Below are positions 1 through 8,205 of a stretch of 64,000 bases of DNA, one piece after another. The notes under the pieces were generated by a model. It was not told where the DNA came from and made no database searches. It saw only the letters and a program-made list of their open reading frames with translations. Where the stretch lies: NCBI RefSeq assembly GCF_000527175.1, contig NZ_AZUR01000001.1, forward strand, positions 2,146,501-2,210,500, given 5' to 3'. The translations under genes were made by a program, and so were the position numbers. Origin of the DNA: Pseudogulbenkiania sp. MAI-1. GTDB lineage: Bacteria; Pseudomonadota; Gammaproteobacteria; Burkholderiales; Chromobacteriaceae. Each line of letters opens with the position of its first letter. The first letter of the stretch is position 1.

Positions 1-60
1 GAATTTCAGTTTCATTGTTACAGGTCCGGTGGTCCGGGTTGCCGAAATAAAAGCATCATA

Positions 61-88
61 CCGCATCCCCGGGCTTGTCGGGATGCGG
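61..88. other. perfect 9-bp inverted repeat (hairpin)
   Basis: CCGCATCCC (61-69) and GGGATGCGG (80-88) form a perfect stem with a 10-nt loop. On the minus strand it is followed by a T-rich stretch, so it could end a minus-strand transcript. On the plus strand there is no T-run. Its role is unresolved. Confidence 0.4.
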
Positions 89-90
89 CA

Positions 91-119
91 TTGACACCTT
101 ACTAACCAGTAAGTAGAGT
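91..119 (+). promoter_or_regulatory. promoter with TetR-type operator in its spacer
   Basis: A consensus -35 TTGACA (91-96) and a -10-like TAGAGT (114-119) are 17 bp apart. The spacer holds the perfect dyad CTTACT-AACC-AGTAAG (98-113). The TetR gene starts at 126, so the dyad is the obvious autoregulatory operator. A start site about 7 nt after the -10 would lie on or next to the ATG, so the message may be nearly leaderless. Confidence 0.6.
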
Positions 120-125
120 GGTTTC

Positions 126-710
126 ATGAAGCCTGTATCCAACACCTCCAAAGACACCCAAAAACGTATCCTGGACATCGCCGAACAGCTGCTGCTGACG
201 CGCGGATTCAACGCCTTTAGCTATCAGCACATCAGCAGCGCCCTGGGCGTACGCAACGCGGCCATCCATTACCACTTCCCGCGCAAGACCGACCTCGGTG
301 TCGCTCTGGTGCAGCGCTACCGGCGCCGCTTCGGCCGCTTCATGGAAGCCCATTCCGCCCTCGACCCGTTGCAGCAACTCGAGCGCTATTTCGAGCTGAC
401 CGACGCCTATTTCCACCAGGACGAGCAAATCTGCCCGAGCGGCATCCTCACCACCGAATTCCACACCCTGCCGGAGGAAATCCAGCAGGAGGCCAGCGCC
501 TTCATCACGGAGATGCGTGACTGGGCGAAAACCATCGCCCGGCGCGGCCGGGAAGAGGGGGTCATGGCCTACCAGGGCTCTCCCGACGCCATGGGCGAGC
601 TCATGTTCGCCGCGCTGCAAGGCGGACTGCAGCTGGCTCGAATCGACGCCGGCATACTCGACGTCATCAAACAACAAATACGCGACCTCCTGAAGGTCGA
701 AAAACCATAA
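126..710 (+). CDS. TetR/AcrR family transcriptional regulator
   Basis: This 194-aa protein has the standard TetR length and plan. An N-terminal helix-turn-helix at about residues 32-51 (YQHISSALGV, then AAIHYHFPRKTDL) is followed by an all-helical ligand domain. The ATG at 126 lies just below a promoter whose spacer contains a perfect dyad, so autorepression is likely. It is followed on the same strand by a thioesterase-like gene and an enoyl-CoA hydratase family gene, which suggests that the ligand is an acyl-CoA or fatty-acid derivative. That is an inference from the neighbours; the ligand domain itself gives no specificity. Confidence 0.9.
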   Translation: MKPVSNTSKDTQKRILDIAEQLLLTRGFNAFSYQHISSALGVRNAAIHYHFPRKTDLGVALVQRYRRRFGRFMEAHSALDPLQQLERYFELTDAYFHQDEQICPSGILTTEFHTLPEEIQQEASAFITEMRDWAKTIARRGREEGVMAYQGSPDAMGELMFAALQGGLQLARIDAGILDVIKQQIRDLLKVEKP

Positions 711-743
711 CGGCAGACCCCTGCCGCCAACACGAGGAAAACG

Positions 744-1241
744 ATGGACTACAAGAAAAACAGCATGAGCCGGATCGCCGACAAGGCGGCCCGGCTTCCC
801 GAGGGGCTACGCAGCTTCGTCTTGACCCGCCTGTTCGGCCGGCTGGTTCCGTTCCTGGGAACCGCCGGCCTGTGTTTCGAGGCGGTCGGTCACGAACGGC
901 TGACCGTCTCGCTGCAGAATCGCCGCAAGGTGCAGAACCACATCAAGGGAGTGCACGCGGCGGCAATGGCGCTGCTGGCCGAAACGGCCAGCGGTTTCGT
1001 GGTCGGCATGAACGTGCCGGACAGCAAGCTGATGCTGCTCAAGTCGATGCATGTCGACTACCTCAAGCGCGCCCAGGGCAGCATGAAGGCCACCGCCACG
1101 CTCACGCCGCACCAGATCAGCCGCATGCACGAGGAAGACAAGGGTGATGTCGCGGTCGAGGTGGTGGTGACGGACGAATCCGGCGAATCCCCCATCCGCT
1201 GCGAAATGATCTGGGCCTGGGTGCCCAAGAAACGGGACTGA
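744..1241 (+). CDS. DUF4442/hotdog-fold thioesterase-like protein
   Basis: This 165-aa protein resembles the DUF4442 (YiiD/PaaI-like) hotdog family. It has an N-terminal helix, a segment around HIKGVHAAAMALLAETASG that matches the hotdog central helix, and later beta strands ending in the IWAWVPKK strand. Members are putative acyl-CoA or acyl-ACP thioesterases, with few characterised. The gene begins 33 nt after the TetR gene, behind an AGGAAA ribosome-binding site, and ends 11 nt before the dienoyl-CoA isomerase. The three genes therefore look like one operon for acyl-CoA handling. The substrate is unknown. Confidence 0.75.
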   Translation: MDYKKNSMSRIADKAARLPEGLRSFVLTRLFGRLVPFLGTAGLCFEAVGHERLTVSLQNRRKVQNHIKGVHAAAMALLAETASGFVVGMNVPDSKLMLLKSMHVDYLKRAQGSMKATATLTPHQISRMHEEDKGDVAVEVVVTDESGESPIRCEMIWAWVPKKRD

Positions 1242-1252
1242 GGAGAGGCGAC

Positions 1253-2065
1253 ATGGATTTTGACACCTTGGCCGTGTCCGTCGACGGACACGTCGCGCAC
1301 GTCCGCTTCAACCGCCCGGACAAAGCCAATGCCCTGAACGAAGCCATGTGGCGGGAGCTCGCCGACGCCATGGAATGGTGCGATGCCGAGCCCGCCGTCA
1401 GGGCCGTCATCCTTTCCGGGGAAGGGCGGCATTTCTGCTCCGGCATCGATCTGACCATGCTACTGGGCGTGCAGCAGGCGATACAGGACCGCTGCGAAGC
1501 CCGCAAACGGGAGAAGCTCAGAACGTTGATCCTGCGCCTGCAAGCGTCCGTGACGAGCCTCGAGCGCTGCCGCAAACCGGTCATCGCCGCGATTCACGGC
1601 GCCTGCCTGGGTGGCGGGCTGGATATTGCCTTGGCGGCCGACATCCGCCTAGCCTCCGCCGACGCCGTGTTCGGCGTCAAGGAAGTCGACATCGGCATCG
1701 TGGCGGACGTCGGCACCCTGCAGCGTCTGCCCACCGTAGTGGGCGAGGGCATGGCAAGAGAAATGGCCATGACGGGGCGGGAACTGAAGGCCCAGGAGGC
1801 CCGGGATATCCGGCTGGTCAATCGGGTCTTGCCGGATCAGGCCGCTCTGCTGAACGAAGCGTTTGCCCTGGCTCGACAGATCGCAGAGAAATCCCCATTG
1901 GCCATCCGCGGCACCAAGGAAGTGATGAACTTCAGCCGCGACCACTCGGTGGCCGACGGCTTGAACTATGTCGCCACCTGGAACGCGGCCATGCTGCTCT
2001 CTGACGACATTCAGCGCGCCGCCATCGCCGGCATGAACGGCCAGCCACCCGTCTTCGACAACTGA
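1253..2065 (+). CDS. crotonase family, delta3,5-delta2,4-dienoyl-CoA isomerase-like
   Basis: This 270-aa enoyl-CoA hydratase/isomerase family protein has both oxyanion-hole segments (GRHFCSGIDL near 59-68 and GACLGGGLD near 117-124). Asp124, Glu144 and Asp152 have exactly the spacing of the three catalytic acids of mammalian dienoyl-CoA isomerase (Asp176, Glu196, Asp204), and the surrounding ADVGTLQRLP is typical of that subgroup. It probably isomerises 3,5-dienoyl-CoA during beta-oxidation of unsaturated fatty acids with odd-numbered double bonds. It is the last gene of the TetR operon, with an AGGAGAGG ribosome-binding site before the ATG. Confidence 0.88.
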   Translation: MDFDTLAVSVDGHVAHVRFNRPDKANALNEAMWRELADAMEWCDAEPAVRAVILSGEGRHFCSGIDLTMLLGVQQAIQDRCEARKREKLRTLILRLQASVTSLERCRKPVIAAIHGACLGGGLDIALAADIRLASADAVFGVKEVDIGIVADVGTLQRLPTVVGEGMAREMAMTGRELKAQEARDIRLVNRVLPDQAALLNEAFALARQIAEKSPLAIRGTKEVMNFSRDHSVADGLNYVATWNAAMLLSDDIQRAAIAGMNGQPPVFDN

Positions 2066-2377
2066 GCGTCCAAGGCGGCATGCAAGCCGTCCTCACCTAA
2101 ACCAGGGCCATTCTGGCCACATCCTTCGTAAGCCCCGTCGTTGCCAGGTTTGGGTTCTCCTGCTCAAACCTGGTAACGGCGCGGGTTTACGGCAACTCCT
2201 TGGCGTCGAGCCCAGACAGCCCGCAGAGGGCAAAGAGGACCCGGCAGGCCGCGCTGCACTATCTATACTGTACTTCCACTTGGGACAGCCACTGCACTCT
2301 CTTCCGGAGAAAGACAGGGCTGCGCATACCCACCACCATCACGCTGGCAACAGCCCACACAGGCAAGGAGGTTGAAC
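2066..2377. other. intergenic region with long imperfect inverted repeat
   Basis: No convincing gene lies in this 312-bp gap. It contains a long inverted repeat: 2128-2152 pairs with 2165-2190 at nearly every position around a 12-nt loop, with only a few mismatches. There is no T-run, so it is not a typical terminator and could be a REP/BIME-like element or an RNA stem. The peroxiredoxin ribosome-binding site AAGGAGG is at 2365-2371. Confidence 0.5.
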
Positions 2378-3031
2378 ATGGCAATCCGCATTGGCGATGA
2401 AGCACCCGATTTCACCGCCGAAACGACCGAAGGGACCATCCGCTTTCACGAGTGGATAGGCGACAGTTGGGCCATCCTGTTCTCGCATCCGAAGGACTTC
2501 ACCCCGGTCTGCACCACCGAACTCGGCTACATGGCCAAGCTCAAGCCGGAATTCGACAAGCGCAACACCAAGATCATCGGCCTCAGCATCGACCCGGTCA
2601 GCGACCACAAGGCCTGGGTCGGCGACATCGCAGAAACCCAGGGCCACGCGGTCAATTATCCCTTGATCGGTGACGCCGACCTGCACGTCGCCAAGCTGTA
2701 TGACATGATCCACCCGAATGCCAGCCCTGGTCCGCGTACCGCCGTCGACAATGCCACGGTGCGTTCGGTGTTCATGATCGGTCCGGACAAGAAGGTAAAG
2801 GCGATGCTGGTCTATCCGATGAGCGCCGGCCGCAATTTCGACGAAGTGCTGCGCCTGCTCGATTCGCTGCAACTGAACGCCAAGCATACCGTCGCGACAC
2901 CGGTGAACTGGCGGCCGGGCGACGACGTCATCATCCCGACATCGGTCTCCGACGAAGAAGCACGGCAGAAATACCCTCAGGGCTTCAAGACGCTGAAACC
3001 CTATTTACGGACCGTGGCACAGCCGAAGTGA
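2378..3031 (+). CDS. 1-Cys peroxiredoxin (Prx6 type)
   Basis: This 217-aa AhpC/TSA-fold peroxidase has the PxxxTxxC active-site motif, in which Cys45 (within FTPVCTTE) is the peroxidatic cysteine. The long C-terminal region (VNWRPGDDVIIP ... FKTLKPYLR) is typical of the Prx6/1-Cys class. It reduces hydrogen peroxide or organic peroxides in the cytoplasm, using an external thiol donor. I chose ATG 2378 because AAGGAGG sits 6 nt upstream; an upstream in-frame TTG at 2372 is less likely. A stem-loop terminator follows the stop. Confidence 0.93.
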   Translation: MAIRIGDEAPDFTAETTEGTIRFHEWIGDSWAILFSHPKDFTPVCTTELGYMAKLKPEFDKRNTKIIGLSIDPVSDHKAWVGDIAETQGHAVNYPLIGDADLHVAKLYDMIHPNASPGPRTAVDNATVRSVFMIGPDKKVKAMLVYPMSAGRNFDEVLRLLDSLQLNAKHTVATPVNWRPGDDVIIPTSVSDEEARQKYPQGFKTLKPYLRTVAQPK

Positions 3032-3051
3032 TGTCATGGCAAGCTCACGAC

Positions 3052-3073
3052 AGGGGGCCGCAAGGCCCCTTTT
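3052..3073 (+). terminator. Rho-independent terminator of the peroxiredoxin gene
   Basis: GGGGCC (3054-3059) pairs with GGCCCC (3064-3069) around GCAA and is followed by TTTT, 21 nt after the stop codon. Confidence 0.75.
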
Positions 3074-3138
3074 CATGGAGTTTCTGCGGCAGGAACCCTG
3101 ACACAACCGGAATTTCCCACTCGAGGGTATTCAAAAGA

Positions 3139-3164
3139 AAAACGGCGCCGAAAGGCGCCGTTTT
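3139..3164. terminator. bidirectional terminator between convergent genes
   Basis: An 11-bp perfect stem, AAAACGGCGCC / GGCGCCGTTTT, encloses a GAAA tetraloop. With A-runs and T-runs on both sides it can work in both directions. It lies between the plus-strand peroxiredoxin gene and the minus-strand binding-protein gene. Confidence 0.9.
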
Positions 3165-3181
3165 AGCTTGCAGGGGATGAC

Positions 3182-4411
3182 TTACTGGGCAGCGCTGGCA
3201 GCCGGAGCAGCAGCGGCGGCAACCGGTTCGCCACCAACGGTGGAAACCACTTCCCACTTGCCGTTCTTGACCTGGTAAACGGTCACGGCACCGTTCTTGA
3301 TGTCGCCCTTGTCGTCGAAGGCGATCTTGCCGGTCACGCCGGTGTAGTCGGTCTTGCCGACTTCAGCCAGGTATTTCTTCGGATCGGTCGAACCGGCACG
3401 CTTCATGGAGTCGACCAGCACGCGAACGGCATCGTACTCGTACGGAGCGTAGATCTGCACTTCGGTGTTGAACTTGGCCTTGAACTTCTTATCGAACTCG
3501 GCGAAGCCCGGCATCTTGTCGCGCGGCACGCCGCAGCTGGAAGCATACTGGCCTTCGGAGGCGTCACCAGCCAGCTTGACGAATTCCGGAGTCTGCCAGC
3601 CGTCACCGCCCATCAGCTTGGCCTTGATGCCCAGGCGCTTCATCTGCTTGGCCAGCGGGCCAGCTTGGGCGTCCATGCCGCCGTAGAACACCACGTCCGG
3701 CTGGGTAGCCTTGATGGAGGTCAGAATGGCGTTGAAGTCGGTGGCGGTGTTGGTGGTGAACTCGCGCTTCACCACGCTGGCGCCCTTGCCCTTGACGGCT
3801 TTCTCGAACTCGTCGGCCAGACCCTGGCCGTAGGCGGTACGGTCGTCGATGATGGCAACTTTCTTGGCTTTCAGGCCTTCAACCGCGAATTGACCCAGGG
3901 CGGTACCCTGCTGCACGTCGTTGGCGATCACGCGGAAGGTGGTCTTGAAGCCTTGCTTGGTGTAGTCCGGGTTGGTGGCGGACGGGGAAATCTGCGGGAT
4001 GCCGGCATCGGAGTAGATCTTGGAAGCCGGGATGGTGGTGCCGGAGTTCAGGTGGCCCACGACGCCGACGACACCGGCGTCAACCAGGCGCTGAGCAACC
4101 TGGGTACCGATTTTCGGATCGCCCTGGTCATCCTCGGAAACCAGTTCGAACTTGACCTTCTTGCCACCGATTTCGACGCCTTCGGCGTTGAGGTCCTCGA
4201 CAGCCAGCAGCGCACCAAATTCGTTGTCTTTGCCCAGATGCGAGATCGGGCCGGTCATCGGAGAAACCTGGCCGATTTTCACGACGGCTTCGCCGCCAGC
4301 TTCGGCTTGCGGTGCGGAAGCGCCGCCTTCGGCTGCTTGTTCTTGCTTGCCGCAGGCAACCAGCGTGAGGGCAGCAGCAGCGATGAGGCTCAGACGAGCA
4401 TAATTGTTCAT
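3182..4411 (-). CDS. branched-chain amino acid ABC transporter substrate-binding protein
   Basis: This 409-aa periplasmic binding protein belongs to the LivJ/LivK type I fold family. Its lipoprotein signal peptide ends in the lipobox LVAC with Cys20, followed by a low-complexity linker and then VVKIGQVSPMTGPISHLG, the usual start of the ligand domain. It has an odd Ala-rich C-terminal tail (PVAAAAAPAASAAQ). No permease or ATPase genes lie beside it, so it is an orphan binding protein that must pair with a transporter elsewhere. Likely ligands are Leu, Ile or Val, but the family also binds other amino acids and amides. Confidence 0.9.
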   Translation of the reverse strand: MNNYARLSLIAAAALTLVACGKQEQAAEGGASAPQAEAGGEAVVKIGQVSPMTGPISHLGKDNEFGALLAVEDLNAEGVEIGGKKVKFELVSEDDQGDPKIGTQVAQRLVDAGVVGVVGHLNSGTTIPASKIYSDAGIPQISPSATNPDYTKQGFKTTFRVIANDVQQGTALGQFAVEGLKAKKVAIIDDRTAYGQGLADEFEKAVKGKGASVVKREFTTNTATDFNAILTSIKATQPDVVFYGGMDAQAGPLAKQMKRLGIKAKLMGGDGWQTPEFVKLAGDASEGQYASSCGVPRDKMPGFAEFDKKFKAKFNTEVQIYAPYEYDAVRVLVDSMKRAGSTDPKKYLAEVGKTDYTGVTGKIAFDDKGDIKNGAVTVYQVKNGKWEVVSTVGGEPVAAAAAPAASAAQ

Positions 4412-4583
4412 GTTTGATTTCCCCTGATCTTATCTATGTAGATTTAGCGATCTAATGTCTACTGGCGTAGCTATTCTTTTGGAATAGCCCCCAGTTGCGA
4501 ACGATTATGCGCAGGCCCCTTGACCGTGTCAACGAACTGACCGCCACAAAATTCACAAATTTTCAAAGAGGACTTCCGGGCTG

Positions 4584-5672
4584 TTACCTTGTTGCACCAA
4601 TACTCCTGGCGCGCTGCAGCCGTTGTTCGGGCAATTCGGAGGTAAGTGGCGCCCAGCCGGCGAGGTTTTTCTCGACGAGATCGGCCAGCGCCGCGATCCA
4701 CAGCGGACTGTCGTTAAGGCAGGCGATGTAGCGATATTCGCCTCCGCCGTGGGTAAGGAAGGTCTCCTTGCCCTCCATCGCCATTTCCTCCAGCGTTTCC
4801 AGACAGTCGGCGACGAACCCGGGGCAGATCACGTCGACTCGAGAGGTACGGCTTTTCCCCAACTGGGCCAACACCTCGGCGGTGTAGGGCTTCAGCCATT
4901 CGGCCCGGCCGAAGCGGCTCTGAAAACTCACGACGTACTGATCCTTGGAGAGGTCCAGCGCTTCGGCCAGCAAGCGGCCGGTTTTCTGGCATTCGCAGTG
5001 GTAAGGGTCGCCCTTGTCCAGGGTGAAGCGGGGCACACCATGAAAGCTCATGACCAGCTTGTCGGCGCGGCCATGCTGTTGCCAGTGCGTCCGGACTTGT
5101 TCGGCCAACGCCAGGATATAGCCGGGATCGTCGTGAAAATGCCGCACCGTACGCAGCTCGGGCATGTTGCGTAGCCTCATCAGGGTACGGAACACGTCGT
5201 CCAAGGCGGTGGCGCTGGACGAGGCCGCGTACTGGGGGTAGAGCGGCACGACCAGCAGGCGCTCCACACCCTGACTGCGCATGTTGGTGATCACCTGTTC
5301 CACCGATGGCGAGCCGTAACGCATGGCAAAGTCGACAACGAGATGCTGATGTCCGCGCTCCCCCAGGTAGCCGCGCAGCAGCTTGGCCTGTTTCTGGGTG
5401 TGGGTGAGGAGGGGGGAGCCGTCCTTGCCCCAGATCGAGGCGTATTTTTCCGCCGATTTGCGCGGGCGGGTGTTCAAGATGATGCCGTTGAGGATCAGCC
5501 ACCACAGGGCACGGGGTATTTCGACCACGCGCGGGTCGGACAAGAATTGCTTGAGATACGGCCGCAACGCTTTGCCGGTGGGGGCGTCGGGTGTGCCCAA
5601 ATTGATCAGCAAGACCCCCGTCTTGGGGGTGTAGTCGTGCTGGAAGGCCGGTTCTTTGAGGTAACGGGACAT
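4584..5672 (-). CDS. hemH: ferrochelatase
   Basis: This 362-aa protein has the usual bacterial ferrochelatase length and begins its fold with TGVLLINLGTPDAPT. The SFHGVPRFT segment carries the conserved catalytic histidine. Later conserved segments are SFQSRFGRAEWLKPYT and CPGFVADCLETLEE, the latter with the family glutamates. It inserts ferrous iron into protoporphyrin IX as the last step of haem synthesis, at the cytoplasmic face of the membrane. It is transcribed alone on the minus strand, with ftsK upstream in the same direction. Confidence 0.97.
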   Translation of the reverse strand: MSRYLKEPAFQHDYTPKTGVLLINLGTPDAPTGKALRPYLKQFLSDPRVVEIPRALWWLILNGIILNTRPRKSAEKYASIWGKDGSPLLTHTQKQAKLLRGYLGERGHQHLVVDFAMRYGSPSVEQVITNMRSQGVERLLVVPLYPQYAASSSATALDDVFRTLMRLRNMPELRTVRHFHDDPGYILALAEQVRTHWQQHGRADKLVMSFHGVPRFTLDKGDPYHCECQKTGRLLAEALDLSKDQYVVSFQSRFGRAEWLKPYTAEVLAQLGKSRTSRVDVICPGFVADCLETLEEMAMEGKETFLTHGGGEYRYIACLNDSPLWIAALADLVEKNLAGWAPLTSELPEQRLQRARSIGATR

Positions 5673-5766
5673 GGGGCGTCCTTAATGGGGTGCGGGGGAG
5701 GCCGCAAAACGCTTGGATCGGGAAACGGCAGTCGGCCTCACCGGCTGCCATCGGGCAGGGGACGGA

Positions 5767-8067
5767 TCAATCGTCTCGGGCAGGGGCCAGCACGGAGCGG
5801 TTGCCGTTGGTTTCCATCGGCGAGACCAGCCCGGCGCTTTCCATCTGCTCGATGAGGCGCGCGGCACGGTTGTAGCCGATACGCAGGTGGCGCTGCACCG
5901 AGGAAATCGACGCCTTGCGGGTTTTCAGGACGATGGCCACGGCCTCGTCGTAGAGGGCATCGGCTTCGCCGCCTTCGCCGCCGCCGGTCGCATCGAACCC
6001 GCCACCATCGTCGCCTTCGGCCTGGCCGCTGAGGATGCCCTCGATGTAATCGGGCTCACCGGTGGTCTTGAGGTATTCCACCACCTGATGCACTTCGTCG
6101 TCGGCAACGAAAGCGCCGTGCACCCGCAGCGGATAACCGGTGCCCGGCGGCAGGTACAGCATATCGCCCTGACCCAGCAGCGCCTCGGCCCCCATTTGGT
6201 CGAGGATGGTGCGCGAGTCGATCTTGCTCGAAACCTGGAAGGCGATGCGAGTCGGGATATTGGCCTTGATCAGGCCGGTGATCACGTCCACCGACGGGCG
6301 CTGGGTGGCCAGGATCAGGTGGATGCCGGCGGCACGCGCCTTCTGCGCGAGACGAGCGATCAATTCTTCGATCTTCTTGCCGGCCACCATCATCAGGTCG
6401 GCCAACTCGTCGATGACGACGACGATCAGCGGCAGCGTCTCCAGTGGCTCGGGGGTTTCCGGCGTCAGCGAGAACGGGTTCGGGATCTTCTGCCCGGCCT
6501 TGTCGGCATCCTTGATCTTCTGGTTGTAGCCGGCGAGATTGCGCACGCCGAGCTTGGACATCAGCTTGTAGCGCTTTTCCATTTCGGCCACGCACCAGTT
6601 GAGCGCGTTGGCCGCCTGTTTCATGTCGGTCACCACCGGCGCCAACAGATGGGGGATGCCCTCGTAGATCGACAGTTCGAGCATCTTCGGGTCGACCATG
6701 ATCAGGCGCACCTCGCGCGGCGTGGCCTTGTACAACAGCGACAGGATCATGGCGTTGATGGCGACCGACTTGCCCGAGCCGGTGGTGCCGGCCACCAGTA
6801 CGTGCGGCATCTTGGCGAGATCGGCCGACACCGGCTGACCGGCGATATCCTTACCCAGCGCCATGGTCAGGCGCGAGGTGAGGTTCTGGTAGGTTTCCGA
6901 ACCGATGATCTCGGACAGGCGCACGATCTGGCGTTTCGGATTGGGCAGTTCCAAGCCCATATAGGTCTTGCCGGGGATGGTTTCCACCACGCGGATCGAC
7001 ACCAGCGACAGGGCGCGCGCCAAGTCCTTCATCAAGTTGACGATCTGCGCGCCCTTGACCCCCACGGCGGGCTCGATTTCGTAGCGCGTGATCACCGGAC
7101 CGGGGTAGGCGGCGATGACCTTCACCTCCACGCCAAAGTCGGCCAGCTTGCGCTCGATCAGGCGCGAGGTGTACTCGACGGTTTCCTGTGACACCGACTC
7201 AGCCTGCTCCTTGGGCGGCTCCAACAAGGCCAGCCCCGGCAACTCGTCGTCGCCTGGAGCCGAGAACAGTGATTGCTGCACCGGTTTCTGCGCCTTGGGG
7301 GAGACCGGCACTTCCAGCACCGGCGGCTCGATGCGCACCGGCGGTTTGTCTTCGGCTTTTTTCTTTTCGCTGTTGACCTTGGTTTCGCGCTGTTGCGCCA
7401 CCTCTCGGCCGATTTCGCGATCTCGCCGTGCCTGCCAGGCGTGCCAAGCCTTGAGCGCGGTATCTTCGACGGCCCCGCCGACCCGCTCCATCAGGTCGAG
7501 CCAGGAGAGGCCGGTAAACAAGGACAGGCCGATGGCTCCGCTCACCGACAGCAACAGCGTGGCGCCAGAGGTACCAAAGGCGTGAGCCGTGGTCTTGGAG
7601 AGGAAATGGCCCAGCATGCCGCCGGCAGCCAGTGGCAGCTTGAGCGCCTTATCGGCCAGAAACAAGCCTTCCAGGCCGGCACTGGCCAGCAGCAACAGGA
7701 AGAAGCCGGCAATGGCGGCGACCGTCATCGGGTTGAGGCGCAGCCCCAGCGTTTCGATTCGTTTGTAACCCCAGCTGATGGCTACCAGGCAGAAGGCCAC
7801 CACCCACCAGGCAGACAGGCCGAACAGGTAGAGCATCAGGTCGGAAACCCAGGCGCCAAAGGCCCCGCCGTAGTTGCGCACCGAGGGGTCAGGCGAACTG
7901 TGCGACCAGGAAGGGTCCAGGGGCGAGTAGCTGGCGAGGATGAGAACGAGGTAGACCGCAGCCACCGCCATCAACAGCCACCAAGCCTCTCGCAGCAAGC
8001 TGACGAGACGGGGAGGAAGCGGGGTCGGATTGTTCTTGACGACGGCCTTTCGTTTGAAAAGTCGCAT
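5767..8067 (-). CDS. ftsK: DNA translocase FtsK
   Basis: This protein of about 766 aa has an N-terminal domain of four to five membrane segments (residues 20-190), a short acidic/Pro-containing linker, an alpha/beta RecA-like motor and a C-terminal winged-helix gamma domain (about 700-766). Walker A (GTTGSGKS) is near residue 425 and Walker B (VVIDELADLMM) follows. The gamma domain in the family reads KOPS octamers and activates XerCD at dif, which fits the dif site at 32.7 kb. I prefer the start MRLFKRK at 8067, with AGAGA upstream, to the longer reading from 8118. The linker is short compared with E. coli FtsK. Confidence 0.96.
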   Translation of the reverse strand: MRLFKRKAVVKNNPTPLPPRLVSLLREAWWLLMAVAAVYLVLILASYSPLDPSWSHSSPDPSVRNYGGAFGAWVSDLMLYLFGLSAWWVVAFCLVAISWGYKRIETLGLRLNPMTVAAIAGFFLLLLASAGLEGLFLADKALKLPLAAGGMLGHFLSKTTAHAFGTSGATLLLSVSGAIGLSLFTGLSWLDLMERVGGAVEDTALKAWHAWQARRDREIGREVAQQRETKVNSEKKKAEDKPPVRIEPPVLEVPVSPKAQKPVQQSLFSAPGDDELPGLALLEPPKEQAESVSQETVEYTSRLIERKLADFGVEVKVIAAYPGPVITRYEIEPAVGVKGAQIVNLMKDLARALSLVSIRVVETIPGKTYMGLELPNPKRQIVRLSEIIGSETYQNLTSRLTMALGKDIAGQPVSADLAKMPHVLVAGTTGSGKSVAINAMILSLLYKATPREVRLIMVDPKMLELSIYEGIPHLLAPVVTDMKQAANALNWCVAEMEKRYKLMSKLGVRNLAGYNQKIKDADKAGQKIPNPFSLTPETPEPLETLPLIVVVIDELADLMMVAGKKIEELIARLAQKARAAGIHLILATQRPSVDVITGLIKANIPTRIAFQVSSKIDSRTILDQMGAEALLGQGDMLYLPPGTGYPLRVHGAFVADDEVHQVVEYLKTTGEPDYIEGILSGQAEGDDGGGFDATGGGEGGEADALYDEAVAIVLKTRKASISSVQRHLRIGYNRAARLIEQMESAGLVSPMETNGNRSVLAPARDD

Positions 8068-8205
8068 TTTTTCTCTGATAAGGCGATGACAGTCGAAGAT
8101 TATAGCCCGAGCCGGCACGGATTCGTATTGTGGTGAACAGCCAGGAAGAGGAGCGGAGAGGGCGGGCCCCGGTGAGGCGCACTGCTCACCAGGGCTTGCC
8201 GGGCA

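Noticed and set aside
2200..2400. 66-codon frame upstream of the peroxiredoxin
   Set aside because: It overlaps the real gene start out of frame and has no ribosome-binding site.
5713..7191. Very long plus-strand frame opposite ftsK
   Set aside because: A GC-rich codon-bias shadow of ftsK, with repetitive His/Gly/Asp/Val composition and no ribosome-binding site.
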